Shown here piece after piece: positions 42,200 to 50,151 of a DNA stretch of 64,000 nucleotides. The translations under genes and the position numbers were made by a program. How positions within the stretch are numbered: the stretch's first letter is position 1; each line of letters starts with the position of its first letter. The stretch is from Pleurocapsa minor HA4230-MV1 (GTDB lineage Bacteria; Cyanobacteriota; Cyanobacteriia; Cyanobacteriales; Xenococcaceae). Under the pieces are notes generated by a model that was given only the letters and a program-made list of their open reading frames with translations, was not told where the DNA came from and did no database searches. The stretch is taken from assembly GCA_019359095.1 (NCBI GenBank), contig JAHHHZ010000019.1:248001-312000 (forward strand). The letters are read 5' to 3'.

Positions 42200-42781
42200 T
42201 TACAACCAATGTTTAGGATAAGGTCTACCAGGAGCCAAATTATTAAAAATTATAGTAACTAAAACGATTCCGATCGACCCCGCCAAAGCCGGAGTAAAAA
42301 TAAAGTGCCAATCTGCACTACTCAAAACTCCGATTAAAGCGACTGCTCCTGATGGTGGATGTACTGTTCTAGTTAATTGCATTAATTTAATCGTAGTAGC
42401 TACCGCTAGAGCCATAACCCAAGGGGCTGTACCAAATAAATGTACTAAAAATACGCAGGTCAACGCACCGATTAAATTTCCCCCAATAACATTGCGTGGT
42501 TGAGCTAAGGGACTATCAGGAACACCAAACACTAATACCGCAGTTGCTCCAAAAGGTGCAGCAATCAAAGGATAAGAACTATAAACTGAAAGATAAGCTA
42601 AAACTGCAATGCCAATAAAACTACCAACATAAGAAAGTAAAATATGTTGCCAGGAAAATTTTGGTTGGTGTTTTCGACTCTTTCGCAAACTGTGAAATTT
42701 ACGTATCCAACGCCTTAAAACACTCTTATTAGTGCCTTTTTGAGAGAATTTTTTTCTTACCGTATTATTTCTTAACAGCAT
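42200..42781 (-). CDS. HPP family membrane protein
   Basis: 193 residues. Cytoplasmic basic N-terminus (about 1-45), then four hydrophobic helices with the defining HPP motif in RTVHPPSGAVALIG and PFGATAVLVFG. Members include nitrite transporters in cyanobacteria and chloroplasts. With the haem-globin fusion next door, nitrogen-oxide handling is a possible theme, but this is inference. The ATG at 42781 is the only one before the basic region; a later in-frame start is possible. Confidence 0.85.
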   Translation of the reverse strand: MLLRNNTVRKKFSQKGTNKSVLRRWIRKFHSLRKSRKHQPKFSWQHILLSYVGSFIGIAVLAYLSVYSSYPLIAAPFGATAVLVFGVPDSPLAQPRNVIGGNLIGALTCVFLVHLFGTAPWVMALAVATTIKLMQLTRTVHPPSGAVALIGVLSSADWHFIFTPALAGSIGIVLVTIIFNNLAPGRPYPKHWL

Positions 42782-43362
42782 TATTTTTTAACAGTATCGA
42801 TTATAGGAGCGACTACGCATCCGTGATCATTAGTTAAAATAATCTCGACCTAGGTAATTGTTTATTGTTGTTAATATATCATGGTTTTTGTTAAAATATC
42901 ATGACAAAACAGCATTAAAGTATTTAAAGATACAGAAATATCTAATACCTTGCTTAAGGCTTGCTTATAGATCGATCCCACTTTTTAGGTTCTAATTTTT
43001 GGCTTAAATAAACTGGGAATATTTTCCAATAAATGTTAGCTAAAGGTTACTCGTCGCTAGCTCAATTACAGCAAATCTCCATCTTTCAAGATTTAGCGAT
43101 CGCCTAACAACTACATGGTGTAATTACAGGAAGACTAGAAATCAAAAAAACTGGCGATCGTTATCTGATCTAGCATGCTCTAGCTATACTTCAATCTGAA
43201 GTTTATTTTTCCTCATAAGTTCCTCAGATAACTGCTCTAAATTTAAAACTAATTAGATCACAAAAGGAGAAAGAAATTTATTTAAATATTTTAATCATGT
43301 TGGATATGCAATTTAAATGTAAATCAGCTAAATAAGATTAATTGGTAAGTTGAACCTAAAAA
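42782..43362. other. Intergenic region with a decayed cNMP-binding-like fragment and promoter site 12
   Basis: At 43033-43173 one frame, broken by a single stop, reads LQQISIFQDLAIA then HGVITGRLEIKKTG, like the first strands of a CRP-type cyclic-nucleotide-binding domain; it is too short to be functional. Promoter site 12 lies at 43211-43243. The remainder (42782-43032) shows no gene. Confidence 0.4.
43211..43243 (+). promoter_or_regulatory. CCTCATAAGTT-type direct-repeat promoter (site 12)
   Basis: CCTCATAAGTT (43211-43221), CCTCAGATAAC (43222-43232), TAAATT (43238-43243) at the 16-base offset. It precedes paralogue B of the 87-residue protein, just as site 5 precedes paralogue A. Confidence 0.7.
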
Positions 43363-43626
43363 ATGAATATTAACAGTAAAATTACCAGAAATATCACAAA
43401 TGAGCTTGATAAAAAAATTTTATGTGCTTATCAAAATTTGAGTAGTAATTGGCAAATAATTAAGATTACCAATATACCCAACTACTATTGGGAAAAAGCA
43501 GTTTTACCTGGTCAAAAGATTGTTTTTATTACGTCAATTAAAGCTATCTTAAAAATTTTCTCCGCTGATAATATTACAGCCATCTTGATAGACAACATTT
43601 CCTGTCAGAAACTAAAAATAAATTAA
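43363..43626 (+). CDS. 87-residue conserved protein, paralogue B
   Basis: Near copy of 21228-21491 (same length, same start MNINSKITRNI and end KLKIN). Differences are mostly conservative, so both appear maintained. No domain recognised; soluble. The Sua5-like gene begins 19 bases after the stop, so the pair is one transcript. Because the other copy is also followed by a piece of Sua5, the two-gene unit was duplicated as a whole. Confidence 0.82.
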   Translation: MNINSKITRNITNELDKKILCAYQNLSSNWQIIKITNIPNYYWEKAVLPGQKIVFITSIKAILKIFSADNITAILIDNISCQKLKIN

Positions 43627-43645
43627 ACTTCAATTTTTAATCCAA

Positions 43646-44281
43646 ATGAATAGTCAAGTAGTTAAACTCAATCGAAATTTAATCCCCGAAATTAAGAGCC
43701 GCCTAAAAGCTGGCGAAGTCATCATTCTTCCTACAGATACTGTTTATGCTTTAGTTGCTAATGGCAAAGATATAGAGGCTGTCACTCGACTCAGACAAAT
43801 TAAAGCCTTTTCTTCCCCCCAACCTCTAGGCATTTTTACTCGCAAAGAAAAAGCAGAGCAAGTGGTGGAAGTAGACCAATTCGCTTTGCAAATGATGAAT
43901 CATTTTCCCTATCCCGTGACGATGATTATGCGCGCTAAATCTACTTTATCCGAAGCAGTAACAAACGGATTTAAAAATGTTTTTGTCACCTGTCCAGATC
44001 GATTTATTTACGATCTCATCATGGAAATACCTTTTCCCATTGTGGGAACTTCTGCTGCTTTTGCAGGCATTCAAGCAAGCAATGCCGAGCTAGCGGTCAA
44101 GTTTTTTGGCGACAAAGTTGATTTTATTGTCGATGGTGGCGAGAGTAAACACGGCAGAAGTAGCACTTTAGTAGATTTTACAGTAGAAGTGCCAACTATT
44201 ATGACCTATGGTACAGTTTCCGTAGACGACCTCAGACCATTACTTCCTCAGATTGTTCTTCCTTCCCACATGATGAAGTAA
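43646..44281 (+). CDS. Sua5/YciO/YrdC family protein
   Basis: 211 residues. YrdC-fold landmarks: IILPTDTVYALVAN (about 25-38), RLRQIKAFSSPQPLGIFTR, CPDRFIYDLI...PIVGTSAAFAG, and the late VDGGESKHGRSSTLVDF. Family members make threonylcarbamoyl-AMP for the tRNA t6A modification. The K/R pattern of the first loop and SAAFAG instead of SAN-SG make this a divergent member, so an accessory role is possible. Partner of the 87-residue protein. Its 3' third was copied to 24356-24545. Confidence 0.85.
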   Translation: MNSQVVKLNRNLIPEIKSRLKAGEVIILPTDTVYALVANGKDIEAVTRLRQIKAFSSPQPLGIFTRKEKAEQVVEVDQFALQMMNHFPYPVTMIMRAKSTLSEAVTNGFKNVFVTCPDRFIYDLIMEIPFPIVGTSAAFAGIQASNAELAVKFFGDKVDFIVDGGESKHGRSSTLVDFTVEVPTIMTYGTVSVDDLRPLLPQIVLPSHMMK

Positions 44282-44622
44282 TAGTTGGCCAGAGAGAGGT
44301 GTCAATAGACTGATATTGTCAGGTTAAGGAAAACGGGTATGAAATAATGAAAAGATGAAGAAAAATCTTTACTATCATCACCGTTTTCCCGCCGAAATAA
44401 TCAGTTATTGTGTTTGGCTCTACAACAGCTTTTCTCTTAGTTTCAGAGATAATGAACAATTCGACTAGCTCGTTTAGCTGATACTTGTAATCCTGTTTTT
44501 AACCCTTGTTTGACAATATCTTTTATAGTATATCTTTTAAAGCTGGTCTAAAGTCGTGAACTACAACATCAATTTTCCATTCAGGGAGTTGAATATGACA
44601 AACCTGAGCCTAAATATTTTCT
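44282..44622. other. Intergenic region with an IS6-type transposase remnant
   Basis: At 44355-44468 a 37-codon frame reads YYHHRFPAEIISYCVWLYN then SFSLSFRDNE, which matches the N-terminus of IS6/IS26-family transposases (RFPPEIISHAVWLY-type). The DDE core is missing. No terminal repeats are evident. The rest contains only short minus-strand open stretches I cannot assign. Confidence 0.55.
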
Positions 44623-45000
44623 TTACAAATTAGCTTTAAAAGCTACTGCAACTTGTTCTGCTATTTTTAAAGGATTGAACGGTTTAGTAATTACGCCTTT
44701 GATCCCTAACTCGGTAAATTGCGGATCAATAGATCCTTTTCTAGCTGTCAGTAAAATTACGGGAATATCATTTGTCATTGAATTTGATTGTAACCTTTTA
44801 AACGTCGTCAAACCATCCACATCGGGCATCATTACATCTAAAAGAATTGCATTTGGTCGTTTGATTTGAGCTAGGTTTAATCCTTCCATGCCAGAAGCAG
44901 CCGTGATGACTTGCCATTTTCCGAGAATTTCTAAGCAGGTTTGAATTAATTTGCGAATGTCATCATCGTCATCAATGACTAAAATTTTTTTGAGGCTCAT
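44623..45000 (-). CDS. Single-domain response regulator (CheY-like)
   Basis: 125 residues, receiver only: acidic DDDDD run at 10-14, acceptor D55 in LLDVMMPDVDG, and Lys in ITKPFNP. Close in style to the receiver at 25088 (both end KPFxP with a hydrophobic tail). No kinase gene touches it. A stand-alone intermediate in a phosphorelay is likely. Confidence 0.93.
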   Translation of the reverse strand: MSLKKILVIDDDDDIRKLIQTCLEILGKWQVITAASGMEGLNLAQIKRPNAILLDVMMPDVDGLTTFKRLQSNSMTNDIPVILLTARKGSIDPQFTELGIKGVITKPFNPLKIAEQVAVAFKANL

Positions 45001-45103
45001 TGTCAGTAAATTTTAAGCTTAAGTTTTCAAGTTATAGCAATTCTCGGTTGAGTGGGGAAAAATAGATTTTTGGCGACTAAAAAATTGATCGTGTTTGACT
45101 CTT

Positions 45104-46030
45104 CTAAATTCTTGATCGAGCGATTGCTAGCCTTAGTAAAATTGTTAAAAGAATCAATACTGCCGCGATCGCTAGTAGGGGAAACAAATCAAGTGCCAGA
45201 TTAAATCCTTGAGCGTTATTCTCCCAACGTACAATCCACCAACTATCTGTGCCAATTGCAAACGAAGGTACTTGCAAAATATCGAATAACAATGGTAGAA
45301 CAAAACTAACGACAATCAGTGCAGCAACGACTGAAACGATCACATCTAATAAAGACCACAACCGAGATTTAATCTTTTCACGTCTTTTTTGAAAAAGAAG
45401 CGATCTAGGGTTTAGATTGGGAGGTGCGTAAATTGCCATACCTGCTTTGCGATCTTCTACGGCTATCGAGGACGGACAACGCAACAATAATGTCGCCATC
45501 CAGATATCTCCAATAGCTCCAGCCGTGTTAAATACTACTATCCAACCCAACCAAGGTGCTTGCGGAAAAATAGCTAGTAATAATAATGCGATCGCATCAA
45601 TAACAATTAAAGGGGCTAAACTGATCGTTAGGAAGGCATTACGTGAAAAAAGGTAATTGGACGAAGTAGCGTACAGATAAAGCATAAAAAATTTGATACC
45701 GACTCCATAGCGCGGTTTACCACCAAAAACGGCGAAAGCCAGACCATGTATCAACTCATGGATGATAAATGTTCCAATCGGGACACCAAGGAAGTAGAGT
45801 AATACGATAATTGTTTGCCAAGCTTGGTTAATCGAGCGATCGCCAGCATCTAAAGTCCATGACTGTCCGTGAACGGTCGTGTAAAATGTGCTAATCCCTG
45901 CGGCTGCGACTATAAACAGCACGATACTCAGGCTAGTCCAACGTAAAGCAACTTCGTTAGTCAAACGAAAAGTGTAAATTGGTTCATCTCGATTTATCTG
46001 ACTTATCAAGATTGTTTTACCCCTCTTCAT
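45104..46030 (-). CDS. DUF3267 membrane metalloprotease-like protein
   Basis: 308 residues, polytopic. Zinc motif HELIH (about 95-99) in a membrane helix, then YLYATSSNYLFSRNAF and later a C-terminal hydrophobic pair. DUF3267 proteins resemble site-2-type proteases, though substrates are unknown. ATG 46030 overlaps the stop of the upstream gene (ATGA), so the two are coupled. The acidic partner residue expected for the third zinc ligand may lie in IGDIWM. Confidence 0.83.
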   Translation of the reverse strand: MKRGKTILISQINRDEPIYTFRLTNEVALRWTSLSIVLFIVAAAGISTFYTTVHGQSWTLDAGDRSINQAWQTIIVLLYFLGVPIGTFIIHELIHGLAFAVFGGKPRYGVGIKFFMLYLYATSSNYLFSRNAFLTISLAPLIVIDAIALLLLAIFPQAPWLGWIVVFNTAGAIGDIWMATLLLRCPSSIAVEDRKAGMAIYAPPNLNPRSLLFQKRREKIKSRLWSLLDVIVSVVAALIVVSFVLPLLFDILQVPSFAIGTDSWWIVRWENNAQGFNLALDLFPLLAIAAVLILLTILLRLAIARSRI

Positions 46031-46566
46031 AACGTCTGTCTTTGATAAATCTTGCCAAACCAAGCGTCGCGATCCCTTTCGAGCCGCTTGGCAGCTTTTA
46101 GATTCAATCGCCATACTCCAGTATAGACAGTCGCTATAATCAAAAGTAGCACGATGACAAGATCGGAAGATGCGTCATAAACGCTCGGAAGATAGATACA
46201 AAGTCCCAAGAATAAAGGCAAAAGATACCAGAGCCAAGAAAGTCTGAGCATTCGAGCCTGATGGGTCATACGATCCTTCCACTTCTCTGGAAACTGAGTT
46301 GGGGGAAATACGAAAAGCTCCGATTTAGGAATACGCAGTTGCCACCAAATGATAGTAATGTCCAGCAATAGCGCGAAAATTACCACTCCGCCTCCAACGA
46401 GCGAGAGAGTGTTTTCGTTCTGCCTGTAAATATCGTAAGCAATATCTAAAGCGAAGACAACAATGACAGCGCAGGCAACTATTGTCTCACGGACATTCCG
46501 ACGTTGCGTACATTTTACAAACTCGGTAACTTTTTCTTGTAGCGATTTCTCTTGTCGGTTAGACAT
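46027..46566 (-). CDS. Uncharacterised four-helix membrane protein
   Basis: 179 residues. A basic, charged N-terminus (SNRQEKSLQEKV) is followed by four hydrophobic helices in pairs and a basic tail. AAAGGAGGT stands just before the ATG at 46566. No family recognised. It is translationally coupled to the DUF3267 protein and likely works with it in the membrane. Confidence 0.72.
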   Translation of the reverse strand: MSNRQEKSLQEKVTEFVKCTQRRNVRETIVACAVIVVFALDIAYDIYRQNENTLSLVGGGVVIFALLLDITIIWWQLRIPKSELFVFPPTQFPEKWKDRMTHQARMLRLSWLWYLLPLFLGLCIYLPSVYDASSDLVIVLLLIIATVYTGVWRLNLKAAKRLERDRDAWFGKIYQRQTL

Positions 46567-46624
46567 ATTTACCTCCTTTTGGCATATAAGATTGAAGTAT
46601 GTATCTGTGATGTTTAGTGTCTGG

Positions 46625-47137
46625 TTAGTTGTACAATTTCGGGAGTGACGCGATCGCGAGACGGTTTTTTGAAGTTTCAACCAGTACGGAAAATAGGAGC
46701 GCACTAAATCCAATTAGTTGCAGAACAAAGCGTGTCGCGTGCGAGTATCCCCATTGGTTTCGTCCCTGCGTCCAATCTGCTGGAATGGAATCAACAGTCC
46801 ATTGAGCAAACTCAGCATTCATAGGTGCGACAAACGAAAACCAAACTACAAGAGCTAATGCCAGAAAAGTTGCTCCAGCTAACGTCCATTTAAAAGCAAG
46901 GCGACGTTGGCGAACGAGGAATGTTAAGGCGATCGCACAAACGATTGCACCAACCTCGCTAAATATGCCAGGAAACGAGCCAAATTGCCGATACAAACTT
47001 TGCTGAATCGTTAAGTACAATGACGCAGGATAATTCATCTTAGCTGGCAACTCTAGCGTATGGCAGAACGCCATTCCCATACTTAGTGCTGCCAAGATAA
47101 TCGTAATAAAACGCCAGGTTCTTACAAACATAGTCAT
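46625..47137 (-). CDS. DUF1772-like membrane protein
   Basis: 170 residues with four hydrophobic helices and the DUF1772 pattern: MGMAFCHTLELPAKMNY, then LYRQFG, and late NQWGYSHATRFVLQLIGF. Some members of this family are anthrone-oxygenase-like. The longer frame from 47185 would start inside the MITE copy and is rejected; ATG 47137 begins the first helix. The 3' end lies close to the next gene (58 bases). Same strand as the two genes downstream. Confidence 0.72.
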   Translation of the reverse strand: MTMFVRTWRFITIILAALSMGMAFCHTLELPAKMNYPASLYLTIQQSLYRQFGSFPGIFSEVGAIVCAIALTFLVRQRRLAFKWTLAGATFLALALVVWFSFVAPMNAEFAQWTVDSIPADWTQGRNQWGYSHATRFVLQLIGFSALLFSVLVETSKNRLAIASLPKLYN

Positions 47138-47159
47138 TAATAGTAAATTAAGATTTTTC

Positions 47160-47338
47160 GGCGTTGCTGAATCAAGGTATACCACAAGGGTATATCCGAA
47201 GGTGTATCCTTTAGGACAATGTGATTTTTAACTTTTTCAGTTGATGATCAAAATTTAAAAAAGCTAATAGCTAATAGCTGATAGCTAAAAGCTACGAACA
47301 GATTACTTTTCGGTTTCATACTTCAAATCAGCAACGCC
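47160..47338 (-). mobile_element. MITE copy 3 (179 bp) with 8-bp target duplication
   Basis: Inverted relative to copies 1 and 2: GGCGTTGCTGAATC at the left, TTCAAATCAGCAACGCC at the right. Directly flanked on both sides by GATTTTTC (47152-47159 and 47339-47346), which is the target duplication and marks this as the youngest of the copies. It carries no gene and must depend on a transposase elsewhere. Confidence 0.85.
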
Positions 47339-47697
47339 GATTTTTCTTGTAAACGCTTAAAGTTGCACACCACGTATTGAAATTCATCGCCAGGAGTCTC
47401 AGCATCCATGCGAGTGCGTGATACCCCACCAAAAGCAAACAGGGTAATGCCTTCTACAGAAATACCTTTGGCTCTGGCTACCAAGGAGTGAGAGAGTTCG
47501 TGAGCCAGTAGGGAAGCAAAAAATAACAGTGTTGTCACGATTCCCATGACGATATATGTCCCTTGGGAGAGTCCTGAATAGTTGGCGGGGAATACACTGC
47601 CAATAAAAGTCCACAAGATTAAAAAGAAAATAAGAAACCAAGATAAATCGACGCGAATTTCAAACCCAAAAATAGAACCTAATCGGAAGCCTTGCAT
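47323..47697 (-). pseudogene. Truncated site-2 protease (peptidase M50) gene
   Basis: From ATG 47697 it reads MQGFRLGSIFGFEIRVDLSWFL (family start shown in part), with zinc site HELSH intact and the SVEGITLFAFGGV loop. The normal continuation after TPGDEFQ is lost: the last codons are unrelated and the frame ends inside the MITE. Removing the MITE gives a stop at once, so truncation came before insertion. About 124 residues, against well over 300 in whole members. Not functional as a protease. Confidence 0.8.
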
Positions 47698-47920
47698 ATT
47701 AATACCAAAACTAAGATAAATAGCGATCGCTCTTGCTTTGAATGTTATCGATATTAATGACTCGATAAAAAAAAAGAAAATGCCCAACCCATCCAATACG
47801 CGCTCGTAGAAGCTGGGAAAAGGCAGTAAAAGGAGCAATATCATGCAAAATTTATGTTTTAAAGTTAAAGCGCAAAAGTGGAAAAGTCGGGGAAAAATTA
47901 CTGTTTTAAAGAAGTGAATT

Positions 47921-49888
47921 ATGGTGGAATTGAATCGCTCGCATTTGAGACATTACAGCGTTGCCCTAATAGCCGTAATTGTCGCTTTTATTCTCACTCA
48001 ACTTGTATGGTGGTTGATTCAACCCCATCTCTATCCACTGTTTCTGGCTGCTGTCATGGTGAGTTCTTGGTACGGTGGAATGGGAGCGGGATTGTTCGCC
48101 ACTACTCTAGCAGCTATCTTATGTGTTTACTTTTTTATACCTATACTTGATTTGTCAACAGTTAGTCGAGATGGCATCGTTGGATTACTTCAATTCATAT
48201 TAGTAGCTTTGTTGATTATCTTCCTCAATACAAGGCTGCGCTCTACCAAACATCGCTCTGAACTTAATGCATTTCAAGCACAACGCAATTACGCTCACTT
48301 GCTAGAGAGTGAAGAACGTTATCGTCTTTTATTAGAAGGAGTTACGAACTATGCCATTTTCATGCTAGATCCAAAAGGTCAAATTACAAGTTGGAATTTG
48401 GGAGCAGAACGCATCTTAGGTTATTGCGAAGCAGAAATTATCGGTCGCTCTTTCGCTCTCATTTTTACGCCAGAAGCCATTAAGCAGGGAATACCTACTC
48501 GCGCCTTAAAAGATGCTGCAACTAAAGGGATGTCTAAAGATGATCGCTGGCACGTCCGCAAAGATGATACGAGCTTCTGGGCGCATGGTGTTGTTACTCC
48601 TTTGCGAGATGAAGAAGGTAATCTGCGCGGTTTTGCTAAGATTTTACAAGACCTAACCGAGCGCAAGCAAGCAGAAGAGGAACGGGAAGAACTATTAAGA
48701 CGCGAACAAGTGGCACGTGCTGAGGCCGAATCAGCCAACCATACCAAAGATGATTTCTTAGCAGTCGTTTCCCACGAACTCCGAACGCCCATGACTGCGA
48801 TTGTCGGTTGGGCTGGAATGTTACAAACGGGTATGCTAGATGAAGCAAGAACAGCTATGGCAATTGAAACAATCGAGCGAAATGCCAATTCGCAAATGCA
48901 GCTAATCGAAGATCTTTTAGATGTCTCGCGTATTGTTAGAGGTGAAATTTCACTACATTTTAGTGAGGTAGGTTTGGTTGACGTTATTAGAGCAGCGATT
49001 GAAGTCGTGCAGCCTACGGCAGATGTTAAAGAAATCGATCTAGAGTCTATACTCGTTTCTTTTGCAGAATCTCTTTTAATTAGAGGAGATTGGGATCGCT
49101 TGCAACAGGTAATATTAAATTTACTGTCCAATGCCATTAAATTTACCCCCGAAGGTGGGCGCGTCGAGGTGCGATTGTCAGTAGTCGATCGTCGCGATCA
49201 ACAAACAAAGATTCGCCATGCTCAAATTCAAGTCATTGATACGGGAATTGGGATCTCTGCCGAATTTTCACCCCATGTCTTTGACCGCTTCCGTCAGGTA
49301 GATAGTACCAGTGCCAGATCGAGTAAAGGTTTGGGTTTAGGACTGGCGATCGCGCATCATTTAGTAAAACTACATGGCGGAACTATAAAAGTAGAAAGTC
49401 TAGGGATAGGACAGGGAACTACTTTTACAGTCACTTTACCTCTTTTGGAAAGAGCGGAAGAGGTTGAGGAAGCAGAAGAAGTAAAAGAAGAAACTAATAT
49501 TTCTCTAACTGGTTTGCGGGTTTTGGTTGTGGATGATGATCAGGATGCGCGAGAGTGGATGAGTGTAGTACTTGAAGAATGTGGCGCGGAAGTTATGACT
49601 GTTGATTCGGTAGACGAGGCAATTGCAGGACTAGAACGACAAAGACCAAATGTATTAGTTAGCGATATTGGTATGCCAGGGAAAGACGGTTATGCACTCA
49701 TCCGTAAAATTAGAGAACTCGAATCAGAGATGGGAGGGCGCATACCTGCTGTTGCTTTGACGGCGTATGCTAGAGTTGAAGATTACCAAAAGGCTTTAGC
49801 AGAGGGGTTTCAATTACATATTTCCAAACCAGTTAAGGCGATTGAACTGATTACTGTCGTTGCTAGTCTTGCCAGAAGGAATGGATAG
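47921..49888 (+). CDS. Hybrid sensor histidine kinase (DUF4118-PAS-HisKA-HATPase-REC)
   Basis: 655 residues. Four N-terminal membrane helices of the KdpD-type DUF4118 module (about 10-105), PAS with LDPKGQITSWNLGAERILGY (about 125-240), HisKA with VVSHELRTPMTAIVGW, catalytic domain with GLGLGLAIAHHLVKL and GTTFTVTLPL, then a receiver with SDIGMPGKDGYALI and a KPV Lys site. Acts at the membrane. The HPt-bearing response regulator downstream is a likely phosphorelay partner. Confidence 0.94.
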   Translation: MVELNRSHLRHYSVALIAVIVAFILTQLVWWLIQPHLYPLFLAAVMVSSWYGGMGAGLFATTLAAILCVYFFIPILDLSTVSRDGIVGLLQFILVALLIIFLNTRLRSTKHRSELNAFQAQRNYAHLLESEERYRLLLEGVTNYAIFMLDPKGQITSWNLGAERILGYCEAEIIGRSFALIFTPEAIKQGIPTRALKDAATKGMSKDDRWHVRKDDTSFWAHGVVTPLRDEEGNLRGFAKILQDLTERKQAEEEREELLRREQVARAEAESANHTKDDFLAVVSHELRTPMTAIVGWAGMLQTGMLDEARTAMAIETIERNANSQMQLIEDLLDVSRIVRGEISLHFSEVGLVDVIRAAIEVVQPTADVKEIDLESILVSFAESLLIRGDWDRLQQVILNLLSNAIKFTPEGGRVEVRLSVVDRRDQQTKIRHAQIQVIDTGIGISAEFSPHVFDRFRQVDSTSARSSKGLGLGLAIAHHLVKLHGGTIKVESLGIGQGTTFTVTLPLLERAEEVEEAEEVKEETNISLTGLRVLVVDDDQDAREWMSVVLEECGAEVMTVDSVDEAIAGLERQRPNVLVSDIGMPGKDGYALIRKIRELESEMGGRIPAVALTAYARVEDYQKALAEGFQLHISKPVKAIELITVVASLARRNG

Positions 49889-49896
49889 GTGCGATC

Positions 49897-49922
49897 CGAA
49901 GGCTGCGCGGTGCGGTAGCGCA
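49897..49922. repeat. 26-bp mini-insertion in a HIP1 site
   Basis: CGAAGGCTGCGCGGTGCGGT and a few bases more lie between ATC (49894-49896) and ATC (49923-49925); excision restores GCGATCGC. Shares CGAAGGCT-CGCGG with the element that breaks the gene at 27521-28014. Confidence 0.55.
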
Positions 49923-49925
49923 ATC

Positions 49926-49958
49926 GCTTAAAAAACTTTGCTTTAGCAATTTTTAAGC
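49926..49958 (+). terminator. Hairpin after the hybrid kinase gene
   Basis: GCTTAAAAA (49926-49934) pairs with TTTTTAAGC (49950-49958) around a TGC/GCA inner stem. AT-rich and without a separate T-run, so it is a plausible two-way terminator between the kinase and the regulator. Confidence 0.45.
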
Positions 49959-50151
49959 CTTGGAGTTTGAGATTGATCCTTGGGTTTCTAATTTTGGTCA
50001 GAAGAATACCAAAAAACTGTAACAAACATTTTTATACAGATGTATCTTTTTTACTTGCTTTTGGTAGATGCCAAGTGGAACAAAAACAATTATTACTGAG
50101 GTAGATACAAATTTTGCTACTAATCGCTTTTTTTTAAAACAACTTTAATTT

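Noticed and set aside
44355-44468. Active insertion sequence
   Set aside because: Only the N-terminal 37 codons of an IS6-type transposase are left and no terminal repeats are seen.
48421-49137. 238-codon minus-strand frame
   Set aside because: Serine/arginine-rich antisense of the hybrid kinase. The kinase domains are certain, so this is a shadow.
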